From Sphingobium abikonense NBRC 16140 (GTDB lineage: Bacteria; Pseudomonadota; Alphaproteobacteria; Sphingomonadales; Sphingomonadaceae): DNA of 64,000 nt. The stretch is from NCBI RefSeq assembly GCF_001598335.1, contig NZ_BCYT01000011.1, positions 1-64,000 on the forward strand. The letters run 5' to 3'. Position 1 is the stretch's first letter; each line of letters opens with the position of its first letter. Below the pieces are notes generated by a model. The model was given only the letters and a program-made list of their open reading frames with translations. It was not told the origin of the DNA and ran no database searches. Shown piece by piece: positions 30,288 to 39,650 of the stretch. The translations under genes and the position numbers were made by a program.

Positions 30288-31200
30288 GGCGCCGCAACGC
30301 CCGCTTGGTACTGGCGATGACTTGCATCGAGACGAGCGGGAGCAATAGTTGCTCATCATCGAAGCTGTCGGCGTCGATCATCTCGCGGCCGCTTCGGATC
30401 GCCGCGATTGCGACAGCCTCCATCAATCGGAATATTCGGCCTGTCACGCCCTCGCTCAATGCGATGACGCGCTGGCGGACATCAGGTTCATCGAGCAGGG
30501 AAGGGCGGCGCAAAGGCAGCAGACCGGCGAAGCTCGCCATGAGCTGGCGCAGGGCGTGATCGTTGCGCCATGGAGACAGCTCGAAGGCGGCGAAGCGGTC
30601 GGCGAGATTAGGATCGGTGAGTATCGCGATACGTGCATCTTCGGTGCCCGCGCACACGATCGGGATTCTGAGGTCGTTGGTCAGAAAGCGAATGGTGTTG
30701 AGAAAAATCCGCTGTTGGCGCGGCGAGCCTGCCAGCATCTTGTCGATTTCGTCGAGGACCAGCACCTTCGTCCCGAATTCCCCAAGGGTGCGACGAGCCA
30801 GAGAGCGCAGTGATCGCAGGGAGATATGGTCGAACTCGGAGTAGTTCATCGCCAGCATAAGCTCGGTGTAGAACTCGTCCTCGGTAGGCTGTGGCGGCAT
30901 CTGCACCTTGACGACAGGCATGATCGTAAGGCCGGCGCCTTTATCATACCGGGTTGCGTGCAGCTCTGCGAAGCGATTGAGGATCTCGCTTTTGCCCATA
31001 CCAGTGGAACCGAAAAGCAGGAGGCAGGGCATGCGGCCGCGCGGGGGATAGGTCAGCAGATCTTCTAGCCTGCCGAGCGCGGCTTCGGATTGTGGCAGCG
31101 ATAGCCATCGATCGCGTCTCAGCCAGTCGATGCGTTCGTCGTCGGATAGCCCTGCCTGCTCGCGATATGCCGGAAACAGGTGATCGTAAAGGTCGGTCAT
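30277..31200 (-). CDS. tniB: TniB AAA+ ATPase, transposition target selector
   Basis: 307 residues. Walker A is GSTGMGKS (about 64-71) and Walker B is KVLVLDEIDKML. Sensor-like CAGTEDARIAILTDPNLADR and an arginine near SPWRN follow. The family regulates the DDE transposase in Tn5053/Tn402/Tn7-like elements. Start overlaps the tniA stop (ATGA). Confidence 0.92.
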   Translation of the reverse strand: MTDLYDHLFPAYREQAGLSDDERIDWLRRDRWLSLPQSEAALGRLEDLLTYPPRGRMPCLLLFGSTGMGKSEILNRFAELHATRYDKGAGLTIMPVVKVQMPPQPTEDEFYTELMLAMNYSEFDHISLRSLRSLARRTLGEFGTKVLVLDEIDKMLAGSPRQQRIFLNTIRFLTNDLRIPIVCAGTEDARIAILTDPNLADRFAAFELSPWRNDHALRQLMASFAGLLPLRRPSLLDEPDVRQRVIALSEGVTGRIFRLMEAVAIAAIRSGREMIDADSFDDEQLLLPLVSMQVIASTKRALRRRAA

Positions 31201-32852
31201 AGTCGCTCCTCGATCTGGAATGGAACGATAGGCGCGCTATCCTCCGGCTCGGACGATACCGGCAAAGCCATTGAAGGGGCTGCGGTGGCAGGAGGAAGGC
31301 CAGCCTCCAGAGCATAGGCGATGCGCTGGGCGGATTTTCGCGCTGTCTTGGTCTTGTGGGCCGCTTCGAGGACGATGCGCCGCTGCTCGTTCACCATGTC
31401 AAACAGCGATTGCTCGTCGACGGCCTGGCGCCCGCGCTCGCGCAGTGCTCGCACTGCCAGGTCGTGCTCGAACTTCGTGATGGCAGGCCGTCGCCGATCA
31501 CGAAGCGGAACCGTCAAATGCTCGGTATCGGACAACTCGACGTAAACAGCCGAGAGGTTGAGCGGATTATATTTGATCGGGAGCTTGTGGTCGCAGTTCG
31601 CGATGAGGCCGGCCAGACTGCCATGCCAGTAGAACGCATGGAACAGCTCGATCCCCTCGCGCCTGACCTTCCGCATCTCAAACGGGAGAAAGTTGAAAAG
31701 GAAGCGAGCGGGATCGGCGGGGAGCCGGAGCGGATCAGCGCGGTTGCCCAGCCCGTCGGCCCAGGCCGTGAGCGGCGGGACGCCAAGCTCGCTGTGAATC
31801 GAGCCATGATAGACGCCGACTTCGAGCGCGAACCACTGCTCGAACTCGCGCAGCGTCATACAGGCCCGGCCTTCGGCGTCATAGTCGCCTTTGGCCTTTA
31901 TGTTTGCAAAGGTCGTACCGGGCAGGAGATGCACGGCGCCGACCGCGGTTCCGATCAAGCGTTCGATGTGGCCACCGTAGTGCGGCGTGCGCCGGGGGCG
32001 GTGCTTGAGGTCGATGCCATGCTGCTCGCAGCCGCGCTCGAGTGCCCGGGACCAAAACTCTGCGGCATTGTCGAGATGCAGAGTTTCGGGGATGCCGAAA
32101 ACGGGATAGTCGAGGTTGATCTCCCGCTCCTGAAGCCAGGTTGCCTTCGGCAGGACTGCATGGCGGATCGCCATGCCTACAGACGTGGCTGAGGGTCTCT
32201 CAAGCGAGATGTAGAAGCCCGGAATGACCCGCGTCGCTACGTCGATCTGAAGGGTCAGCGTTGGTCGACCAAGCGGTTTGCGGAAATGCTCGTCGACGAT
32301 GATGATATCGGCAGGTGTGTGGTCTATTTGTACGATCTGCAGCGGGTAGTCGGCAGTGTAAGATCGCGTCACGGGTCGGTATCGATCAGACGCTGCCTTC
32401 GCACCGTCGCGCGCCCTGGTGAGGCGTTCTCGGTCAATCGCGGCAACGCGCGCGGCGATGGTCTTGCGTGTCGGGGCGCGAAGGCCGCGTTCATAACAGG
32501 CATGCCGAATCTCGCGTAGCAATCGCGCGAGGGTCGGCTTGGGGCGCGTCAAGTAGAACCGCTCGATTTCGGAGGCGACTACCTGGTCGATCTCCGGCGC
32601 CAATCGGCGACGCCCTTTGGGAAAACCTTCGGGCCGATCGACCAGGGAGCTGGTAACGGGCTCTGCGCGATAGCGGGCGACAAGCTCAAAAACGCGCGAC
32701 CTGCTCAGGCCCAGCTCCGCGCTCGCATTCAACATCGCGGCGCGGGTAATCTTGGGCAGGCTGGCAAGCGAACGAATAGCCGGCTCGCGATTGCAAGCAA
32801 TGCTCCAGGCTGTAGAATCCGCTCTCGTAAGAGCTGTGCCCGTTTCGGCCAT
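31197..32852 (-). CDS. tniA: TniA DDE transposase (Mu/Tn7-like)
   Basis: 551 residues. N-terminal helix-turn-helix segments (ASAELGLSRSRVFELVARY) precede an RNase-H-like core with D177 (QIDHTP), D261 (LHLDNAAEF) and E297 (GGHIERLI). The last two are separated by exactly 35 residues, a full DDE set. The C-terminal Mu beta-barrel follows. The enzyme cuts and joins transposon ends together with TniB and TniQ. Confidence 0.93.
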   Translation of the reverse strand: MAETGTALTRADSTAWSIACNREPAIRSLASLPKITRAAMLNASAELGLSRSRVFELVARYRAEPVTSSLVDRPEGFPKGRRRLAPEIDQVVASEIERFYLTRPKPTLARLLREIRHACYERGLRAPTRKTIAARVAAIDRERLTRARDGAKAASDRYRPVTRSYTADYPLQIVQIDHTPADIIIVDEHFRKPLGRPTLTLQIDVATRVIPGFYISLERPSATSVGMAIRHAVLPKATWLQEREINLDYPVFGIPETLHLDNAAEFWSRALERGCEQHGIDLKHRPRRTPHYGGHIERLIGTAVGAVHLLPGTTFANIKAKGDYDAEGRACMTLREFEQWFALEVGVYHGSIHSELGVPPLTAWADGLGNRADPLRLPADPARFLFNFLPFEMRKVRREGIELFHAFYWHGSLAGLIANCDHKLPIKYNPLNLSAVYVELSDTEHLTVPLRDRRRPAITKFEHDLAVRALRERGRQAVDEQSLFDMVNEQRRIVLEAAHKTKTARKSAQRIAYALEAGLPPATAAPSMALPVSSEPEDSAPIVPFQIEERL

Positions 32853-32983
32853 GACCTATCCCCGATCTTGCCAGGGACTCGTGTTGCCGGGTCCACCGGT
32901 ATTGTATCAGAAACGGGATGGACGGGCGAGAGTCCGGAGGTATTTGGGATAGATGAAGATTGAAAAACCTAGCAATTTCGGTC

Positions 32984-33006
32984 TGTCGGTTTGGTCAAGC
33001 TGACAG
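32984..33006. repeat. CTGTC/GACAG dyad, possible tni element end
   Basis: CTGTC and GACAG flank an approximately 14-bp core just upstream of the tyrosine recombinase. Read on the minus strand the outer edge starts TGTCAGCTTGACC, as expected for a 5'-TGT transposon end next to tniA. No matching partner was found beyond tniQ, so the assignment is weak. Confidence 0.2.
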
Positions 33007-33028
33007 CCGCTGAGGAGCGTGGCGCAGG

Positions 33029-34267
33029 ATGGGCACCGAAACCGGCTTAGAAGGGTCAGAAAACGCTGTGGCGGCGCCTGAGGCGATCCTGCCAACCGTT
33101 AGCGCGCCGGCCGACCTTGCCTGGACGATCGTGCAGATGCGCGCGGGCGAGCGCATTGCCGTCAACGAGGCGCTGATCGCCGCCTATCAGGCCGCTTCGT
33201 CGCCTCACAGCATCCGCGCGCTCAAGTCCGACATCGAAGCATTCGACAGCTGGTGTCGGCGCACCAACCGGATCGCGCTGCCGGCGACGGCTGAGACCGT
33301 GGCCGATTATCTGGATGCGCGGGCGGGGAAGGGGAGCCGTCCAGCGTCGCTATCCCGGTACAAGGCGTCGATCGCCAAGATTCATCAACTGCTCGACCGC
33401 CAGGATCCGACGCCGGCGCCGCTGGTCAAGTTGCGGCTGCAGGCCGTGCGCCGTGAGAAGGGGACGGCGCAGAAGCAGGCGCGGCCGCTGCGGTTCAAGG
33501 GCCCGGTGCGCGACGTCGAGCGTGACAAGGCGCGTGGGCTCAACATCCGCGCGCTGCTAGAGAGCTGCGGAGACGATCTGCCGGGCCTTCGCGATCGTGC
33601 ATTGCTGTCGGCGGCCTATGATACCGGCCTGCGAGCCTCCGAACTCGTGGCGGTGGCCGTCGAGCATATCGAGGAGGCGATCGACCCCGAGTCACGCCTG
33701 CTGCAGATCCTGCGCAGTAAGGGCGATCAGGACGGGGAGGGGGCGACCGCCTATCTTAGCCCCCGCACCGTCGCGGCGATCATGGCCTGGACCGAGGCTG
33801 CCGAGCTATCGGCCGGGCCGCTGTTCCGGCGGGTGCAGGTGCGGCGCTACAAGGCGCGCGCCGCCGTGCGCGGTCGGGCGATCGACAGCATTTCAGGTCG
33901 TGAGGCTTGGGACCTGCGCAAGACACTCTCGAAGCCTGCCGTGAAGGCGCGCGTCGAATATGACATCGGCAGCCTGGCGCTCCACCCGGGCTCGATCGGG
34001 CCGATTTTCCGGTCGATCATCAAGCGGGCGTTCGACCTCGGCGCGCTGCCCGATCTGACAGCCGAGGATTTGGCCAGATTGCTAAAAGGGATCAGCGCGC
34101 ACTCGACACGGATCGGGCTGAACCAGGATTTGTTCGCGAGTGGCGAGGATCTCGCGGGTATCATGGATGCTTTGCGGTGGAAGTCGCCACGAATGCCACT
34201 GAGCTACAACCGTAATTTGGCCGCCGAAGCGGGCGCCGTCGGCCGCCTGATGGACAGGTTGAAATGA
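33029..34267 (+). CDS. Tyrosine recombinase / phage-type integrase
   Basis: 412 residues. A SAM-like N-terminal core-binding domain (about 45-125) precedes the catalytic domain. Active-site residues are visible: R202 in DTGLRASELV, H358 and R361 in HSTRIGLNQ, W384, and nucleophile Y393 in PLSYNRNL. It is divergent from tniA across 176 bp. It could resolve tni cointegrates in place of the missing serine resolvase, or mobilise a separate island. Confidence 0.9.
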   Translation: MGTETGLEGSENAVAAPEAILPTVSAPADLAWTIVQMRAGERIAVNEALIAAYQAASSPHSIRALKSDIEAFDSWCRRTNRIALPATAETVADYLDARAGKGSRPASLSRYKASIAKIHQLLDRQDPTPAPLVKLRLQAVRREKGTAQKQARPLRFKGPVRDVERDKARGLNIRALLESCGDDLPGLRDRALLSAAYDTGLRASELVAVAVEHIEEAIDPESRLLQILRSKGDQDGEGATAYLSPRTVAAIMAWTEAAELSAGPLFRRVQVRRYKARAAVRGRAIDSISGREAWDLRKTLSKPAVKARVEYDIGSLALHPGSIGPIFRSIIKRAFDLGALPDLTAEDLARLLKGISAHSTRIGLNQDLFASGEDLAGIMDALRWKSPRMPLSYNRNLAAEAGAVGRLMDRLK

Positions 34268-35011
34268 CCGCGCCCGGTATCGACAGCTGCTCCCTAGCCC
34301 CTTTGTATTTCGAGGCCTTCTTTGGTGCCAGCACGGGGCGGTGCAACGGCTTTCTTAGATTGTGCCCAAGGTGTTGTCTAATCGCGAACCGCTGAGCAAG
34401 CACCTTTTCGCAACATCACTGGGCTGCCGTGGCGGGATGACAGGCAGCTGCAGTCATAAAGATCGACAGGCTCGGTACCCTGGCGCCTTTAAGGTGGGCG
34501 CTGCCAGGAGCATGGTTGTCTGCGCGGTCGACATGTTCCGCCGCATGATGGGTTTCGCAAGAGAGGCCTTCCAGTGTGGTGCGCGCATTTTGCCGACAGT
34601 AATTGCAACTGGAACGTTGTTGGACGGAATGGCCTGACCAACGTCCCGACGAGACGACCGGGCGCCGGATACCGGCGTGATCGGCTATGGTTTTTCCTTC
34701 TAGCTTCCTCGTGAACTGGTTTAAGGCTTTGCGTTTGCTGACCTGTCGAACAGCTCGCCAGTCTTCAGCATCTGATGCATTATGACTGCCAGCTTGCACG
34801 CGTCGCTCTGGTGCCCCGCAAACGAGCTGCTTCCCGAGCTCTGCGGTCTGGCTGCGCATGCTGCGCCATGCTTCGAGGATGGGCAAGATGATCCGCTCCA
34901 ATGCAGCATTGGTGCTCAAAAGGCTCCGGACGTGCCCTTCAAAGACTCGTCCGGAACCCTTGGGAATGATCAAACCGAATCAGCAACGGAAGTCGATAAT
35001 GCATTGCAGCG
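34268..35011. other. Decayed region between the integrase and a methyltransferase
   Basis: About 740 bp with no intact gene. The right half (34721-34973) reads on minus as transposase-like fragments in two frames, listed separately. The left half has short frames on both strands that resemble nothing firm. Composition is less GC-biased than the flanks, as in old insertion debris. Confidence 0.5.
34721..34973 (-). pseudogene. Possible IS110-type transposase remnant
   Basis: In one minus frame NAALERIILPILEAWRSMRS resembles the IS110 interdomain helix. In another frame DACKLAVIMHQMLKTGELFD then RSANAKP and a stop resembles the C-terminus of such transposases. The shift of frame and missing middle indicate decay. 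The family call rests on short similarity remembered by eye. Confidence 0.35.
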
Positions 35012-35776
35012 TCACTTTTGGCGATTATCTGATCCGTCGATCCTCCGTCCCGTTAGCAGGCCTTTGGCGCCCTTGCCTTCGAACTTGAACTCGAAGTCTC
35101 TCCAGGTTTTCCTCCAGCGTCGCGCCACGTATCTTTCTCCTGGTCTTGCTGCATCATCGAGCATGATAAGGCCTCCCGGTGCGATACGTTCGAAAAGGCG
35201 TTCCGCCATTCCTCGGGTAAAGGGATGTATTGACCAAGGCGGTCCATCTATGACAAGCAGATCAATTGTCTTTGGAAGGTGATGCAAGACATACCATAAT
35301 CCAGGCCAGGCCTTGTCCCGAAAGTTCAGCGGAGCATGGCTGAAACTTGCCGACAGGTGGTGCTCAGCGAGCCAAATGCCCATCTGCTCAACGAACGGTT
35401 CATACTGATCGTAGCTGTATAAATGCCCGCCACCGTGAAGCGACAATGCTTTGGCGATAACCAGCGAAGTTACTCCGGAACCTAATTCCACAACATTTTT
35501 CGGTTGTCGGACTTCAATCTCATCAACAATCCTGTGAAGAAGGTAAGTGTCTGCTTTCCAGCTGCCAAGATGAGGCAAGGCGTCCTGTTCAAGGTTTATA
35601 CGCTCAAGAACAGCATTTTTTTCAGCTTTGTTTCCCCCATAAAGGCTTTTCAACAGCCAAGGCCATTGGATGAGCGCAAAGAATAGCTGGAACAGGGTTT
35701 CGCCCTTTGTGCGCGCGGTGCCTGTTTCCTGCGGCATCTTTTTGGCCAGCATGCCGGTCAGATTTTTGGTCGTCAA
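35012..35776 (-). CDS. Class I SAM-dependent methyltransferase-like protein
   Basis: 254 residues. The SAM-binding motif I is VVELGSGVTSLVIAKAL. The motif SYDQYEPFVEQ and a DLLVIDGPPW motif (acidic, then PP) resemble the MTase_24 group acting on small molecules or sugars. LIMLDDAARPGERYVARRWR follows. The substrate cannot be read from sequence. Lower GC and AT-ending codons differ from the neighbours, suggesting separate acquisition. It is 160 bp downstream of the hydrolase stop and may not belong to that operon. Confidence 0.72.
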   Translation of the reverse strand: MTTKNLTGMLAKKMPQETGTARTKGETLFQLFFALIQWPWLLKSLYGGNKAEKNAVLERINLEQDALPHLGSWKADTYLLHRIVDEIEVRQPKNVVELGSGVTSLVIAKALSLHGGGHLYSYDQYEPFVEQMGIWLAEHHLSASFSHAPLNFRDKAWPGLWYVLHHLPKTIDLLVIDGPPWSIHPFTRGMAERLFERIAPGGLIMLDDAARPGERYVARRWRKTWRDFEFKFEGKGAKGLLTGRRIDGSDNRQK

Positions 35777-35936
35777 CTTTCGTCACCTTCGTTATGGATA
35801 GCAGTCCAGTGAGCGAGGCAGCAGCCAGTTACCGAGTGTCATCTTAGGCAAACCCACCAATGTATGGCGCTCTGCACAGCAAGTCGTCCGACCCTCGATG
35901 ATCTGGAGCAAAATCTCTTCTCCCATGCTCGTCCCT

Positions 35937-36809
35937 CTAGGAGGTCGACTGGCGCCCTAAAAAGCCGAGAATTGCGGCAGAAAAGGCGTCGTTTGCATCG
36001 CCTGCGACCATATGCGTGGCATCGATTATGTCGGTATATTCAGCATGCGGCGCCAATTCGCGTAGATGTTCGACAGCGCCTTTCGAGACAAGATCACTAG
36101 ATCCGCCCCTGATCAGATGAAGCGGTAGCGTCAAATTAGCGGCAGCCTTGTATAATATATTGACTTGCTGCTCCTGATGCGCGGTATCGCTGCAATGTGC
36201 AGCCACCATATTGCTAATAAATGCTGGATCCCAGTGCCAGTAATAGCGGCCATCCTCTTTATGCCGGAGATAGTGCCGCAGGCCATCACCCGCTCTGCGC
36301 TTGCGACGATGAGGCATGTAGCGCGCAATGACTTGTGCAGCTTCTTCCGGAGACGAAAAGCCAGTCTCGACATGTTCTTGCATGAAGCTGACCACCCGCA
36401 TCACGCCGCCCGGATCGATACGCGGGGCTATATCTACAAGAGTGAGCGACGCGAAGCTGCCTGGGGCGAGGTCTCCTTCGGCTATCATTCCGGCAAGGCC
36501 GCCAAGGGAGGCGCCTACCAGAGCCGGTTTGCGATCCATTCTTGATGCTACCGCGACGAGATCGGCCGCAAAGTCGCGCACGTCATAGGCACCTGCGCTC
36601 GACCAGTCGCTGTCGCCATGCCCACGCATGTCGATAGCGATAGCGCGAAACCCCGCCTCGACCAGATCTTGCATTACCCGCTTCCAGGCGCGGCGAGTCT
36701 GACCCGCCCCGTGGGCAAGCAAGACGGGCATCGCCCCGCACTCGCCCTTCACTTCAACAGCCAGGCTGATACCAGCGGCTCCATCGATTGTGCGATTCTT
36801 CCCGGTCAT
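35937..36809 (-). CDS. Alpha/beta hydrolase
   Basis: 290 residues. The oxyanion segment is LLAHGAGQTRRAW and DMRGHGDSDW is the strand-4 signature. The nucleophile Ser101 sits in GASLGG, and the catalytic His is in IDATHMVAGD near the C-terminus. The family includes esterases, lipases and dehalogenases. Placement downstream of mlaD-like and aarF genes suggests a lipid-ester substrate, as inference. The ATG overlaps the stop of a small upstream frame (ATGA). Confidence 0.82.
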   Translation of the reverse strand: MTGKNRTIDGAAGISLAVEVKGECGAMPVLLAHGAGQTRRAWKRVMQDLVEAGFRAIAIDMRGHGDSDWSSAGAYDVRDFAADLVAVASRMDRKPALVGASLGGLAGMIAEGDLAPGSFASLTLVDIAPRIDPGGVMRVVSFMQEHVETGFSSPEEAAQVIARYMPHRRKRRAGDGLRHYLRHKEDGRYYWHWDPAFISNMVAAHCSDTAHQEQQVNILYKAAANLTLPLHLIRGGSSDLVSKGAVEHLRELAPHAEYTDIIDATHMVAGDANDAFSAAILGFLGRQSTS

Positions 36810-37024
36810 CCACCAGTCTCGGTCTTGCAGGCCCGATTGAAGATAAACCCCTTAGTCCATTTTTGGCGTTGCCTTTGCGCCACTTCAGGACGTTGCATCC
36901 ACACACGCGCGAAGAATTGAGAGGGTCGTTCTATCGTCCTGACTTCGTGCTTCACAGAAGCTGATTGCGCGCCTGTGCATGAAGACGAGGGTTGGTCCGT
37001 TCCTGAGCGGTCGATCGCGATCAT
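36806..37024 (-). CDS. Small hypothetical ORF coupled on both sides
   Basis: 72 residues (start MIAIDRSGTDQPSSSC, end FIFNRACKTETGG). Its ATG directly abuts the mlaD-like stop, and its stop overlaps the hydrolase ATG. That geometry suggests translational coupling, although the composition is not typical and no family is recognised. It could be only a read-through spacer. Confidence 0.3.
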   Translation of the reverse strand: MIAIDRSGTDQPSSSCTGAQSASVKHEVRTIERPSQFFARVWMQRPEVAQRQRQKWTKGFIFNRACKTETGG

Positions 37025-37966
37025 CTATTTCCGTTCCTCAGTCGTGGGCCGGTAGTCAGGTAGTTTGGGAGATCCCAAGCCTTCCCGGTCAATCTTCTTG
37101 GCCGCATCGCCCACGCGTCGAACTGGTTCGCGAACGGAGCGGGCGGTTTCGGCGATTTGTTGCGCATCCCCTTCCAATTGCCTGATCCGGGGCCGTGCGT
37201 GTGCAATGGATAGGCCCAGAGACCGGGCCTTGCCTTCGGCATCATGCAAGGGCCGGCCGAGGCTGTCGCGAAGACCGCCCCGCGATGCCTCGAGCCTCAG
37301 GCGAAGCCTCTCCGCGTCGTCTCCCGCCCGAGCCATCACATTCCCTAGAGAATGGATCCTGTCTTCCTGCAGGACCTCCGCCGCGATTTGACTGGCATCG
37401 CTTTTCCAGTCCCGCGAGCGCAGCGCGAGTTGGCCAAGACGTTCCTCGATTGATCGCTGACCGGCAGGGTCCAGCTTCTTTGAGATGCTCTCGGCACCTG
37501 ACGATATCTTGGCGATCATCTCGCCTGGATTGAGATCACCGCTCAGGAGACCGCCGGTCTTCACTGGCACAAGCGGGAATGGCTGTCCCGCTTGAACTGT
37601 AAGTGCCGGTTCACGCTTGTTGCTTCCCGCCAGGCTTATTTCTGCCGATCCATCGAAGAATGATTTATCGATCGACGCTGTCACGCCGCGATGGAGTAAG
37701 ATGTCCTTGGTAAGGACGAACCGGACCATCACCGTACCCGGATTTGAAGGTTGGAGCCGGACCTGGGTTACTTTCCCGACGGGAACACCAAGAAGGTTGA
37801 CGCCCGATCCGATTTGAACGCCGTCGACCGATTGTTTAAACTGCACCTCATACGTGGCCCCGTCAGCCTCACGCGACTGGATGAGCCACAGGGTGAACCC
37901 AATGACGGCGGCTATGAGCAGGCCGACAACAAGGCTCACCTTCAACCAGTTCGAACGCGTTTCCAT
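37025..37966 (-). CDS. MlaD-like MCE-domain protein
   Basis: 313 residues. One N-terminal membrane helix (LKVSLVVGLLIAAVIGFTLW) is followed by an MCE domain: YEVQFKQSVDGVQIGSGVNL, LGVPVGKVTQVRL and VTASIDKSFFDGSAEISL. A long charged helical tail (about 170-300) follows. MCE proteins form hexameric lipid shuttles in the periplasm. It is encoded with aarF and marR, apart from the second mlaD on plus, so it may be an alternative substrate-binding ring for the same permease. Confidence 0.85.
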   Translation of the reverse strand: METRSNWLKVSLVVGLLIAAVIGFTLWLIQSREADGATYEVQFKQSVDGVQIGSGVNLLGVPVGKVTQVRLQPSNPGTVMVRFVLTKDILLHRGVTASIDKSFFDGSAEISLAGSNKREPALTVQAGQPFPLVPVKTGGLLSGDLNPGEMIAKISSGAESISKKLDPAGQRSIEERLGQLALRSRDWKSDASQIAAEVLQEDRIHSLGNVMARAGDDAERLRLRLEASRGGLRDSLGRPLHDAEGKARSLGLSIAHARPRIRQLEGDAQQIAETARSVREPVRRVGDAAKKIDREGLGSPKLPDYRPTTEERK

Positions 37967-38036
37967 GCGACCTAGAAATCCTGGAGCCGGCAGCGCGACA
38001 AATAAGCTTTGACTTTTCGCGAGATTTGGAACGTGA

Positions 38037-39650
38037 TCATCGCCGCTTCACTCGTTCGCCAATTGCCAGGGCAATGGAAAGCACCGCCAGCAGCCCGGCG
38101 ATCATCGGTTCCGAGGCGAAAAGGATTGCAGCACATATTCCCAATGCTGCGGGGTAGAGCTGGGGAGTGGCTCTGCTGTTGCGCTCATCGCCGCGCAATC
38201 GTTCAAGATCCCTGGGTGCGATACTGACGGTGATAGACCCGGTACGCGCAACTCTCTCGATCTGTCCCACCAGGCTCGGCGTTGACAAGGCGGCTCTTCC
38301 AAGCGCTGCAAATAGCTTGCCCGCTTCGCCACGCAATCGCGCAGGACTCGTTCGCTCGCGCATCAGTTCCTTTGCCAGCGGAGCCAGTTCTCGAGTGATG
38401 TCAAATGTCGGATCGATGCGCCGGACAAATCCCTCTGCTGTGAGCAGCGTCCGGAGCACCAGTGCCAGATCGGGCGGGAGCGCGAGATGAAAGTCGCGCA
38501 GTATCGCAAAGACCATCTTGAAAATGTCGGTAAGGTCAATTTGCTCCAGCAGAACATTGCTGAAACGGTTGATCAGTTCGTCCAGGGCCTCTTCCAGCCT
38601 GACACGGTCAACATCAGGGTCGCCCGCCCAAAGCAGCAGAATATCGACGACCCCGCTTGTGTCCGCCGCCGCGATCGCCAGGCCAAGCCGTACCAATTCC
38701 TCCCGGCGTCTCGGCAGAAGCGTCCCCACCGCTCCGAAGTCGATAAGCGCCAGCGTTCCGTCCTCCAGGAAAAAGACGTTGCCGGGGTGGGGATCGGCGT
38801 GGAAATGACCATTGATGACGATCATGTGGAGGATCGCCTGCGCATAGGTGCTGGCGAGGCTCGTGAGATCAAGGTCGCCCTGCCGTGCCGCCTCCAGATC
38901 GCTTGCCGCGAGGCCTCGAAACCGCTCCTGTATGTTGACACGCCTGCCGGACAACTCCCAGTCGAAGCGAGCCGTTCGCACGCCGAAAGCTTTGAGATAC
39001 TCTCCGATCGTATCGCTGGCGCGAGCTTCCGCGCCGAGGTCCATTTCCCGATCGATACTTTCAGCGAAGTGGCGCAGCAGTTCGTCCGGCTTGAGTCGCG
39101 CGATCTCGGGGATGCGGCGCTCTGCGATCCGGGCGACGCGGCGCAGCAGCCGAAGGTCGGCGTCGACAATCCGCTCGATCCCGGGACGACGGACCTTGAC
39201 GATAACGTCCCGGCCGTCGAGCAGCGTTGCTGCATGGACCTGAGCGATCGAGCCGGCCGCAATCGCTTCGTCTTCAAACGAGGCGAAATAGCTTTCCACA
39301 GTTCCGCCGATCGCCTCTTCGATAAGTGGTCGCACGGTGGCGAACGGCAGCGGCGGAACCCGGTCCTGAAGTTTCGAAAGCGCATCGATCCAATCGGGCT
39401 CCAACAGATCACTTCGCATTGCAAGAATCTGCCCGAACTTGACCGCCGCAGGACCGATATCTTGCAGCAGCGCAACGACTGCTTCTGGTCGAGCGCTATC
39501 AAATGGTTCCTCACCACCCAGTCTGAGACCTAGCCGGGAGGCCATTCCCTTGAGGCCATGTCGCCCGAACAGAAGCAGGATTTGTGCGAACCGCTCCCGC
39601 TCCTTCAATGCGACCGCTTCAGGCCCGTCCATCAAATGAGGATCAGCCAT
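38037..39650 (-). CDS. AarF/ABC1/UbiB atypical kinase-like protein
   Basis: 537 residues. The family-specific KxGQ motif is at K71 (KFGQILAMRSDLLEPDWIDA). The Ala-rich loop AAGSIAQVHAA is near 132-141, HFHADPHPGNVFFLEDG is the catalytic loop, and IDFGAVG is the metal site. C-terminal hydrophobic segments (YPAALGICAAILFASEPMIA) suggest membrane attachment. Relatives support ubiquinone or lipid biosynthesis and transport. Start overlaps the marR stop by 8 nt. Confidence 0.9.
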   Translation of the reverse strand: MADPHLMDGPEAVALKERERFAQILLLFGRHGLKGMASRLGLRLGGEEPFDSARPEAVVALLQDIGPAAVKFGQILAMRSDLLEPDWIDALSKLQDRVPPLPFATVRPLIEEAIGGTVESYFASFEDEAIAAGSIAQVHAATLLDGRDVIVKVRRPGIERIVDADLRLLRRVARIAERRIPEIARLKPDELLRHFAESIDREMDLGAEARASDTIGEYLKAFGVRTARFDWELSGRRVNIQERFRGLAASDLEAARQGDLDLTSLASTYAQAILHMIVINGHFHADPHPGNVFFLEDGTLALIDFGAVGTLLPRRREELVRLGLAIAAADTSGVVDILLLWAGDPDVDRVRLEEALDELINRFSNVLLEQIDLTDIFKMVFAILRDFHLALPPDLALVLRTLLTAEGFVRRIDPTFDITRELAPLAKELMRERTSPARLRGEAGKLFAALGRAALSTPSLVGQIERVARTGSITVSIAPRDLERLRGDERNSRATPQLYPAALGICAAILFASEPMIAGLLAVLSIALAIGERVKRR

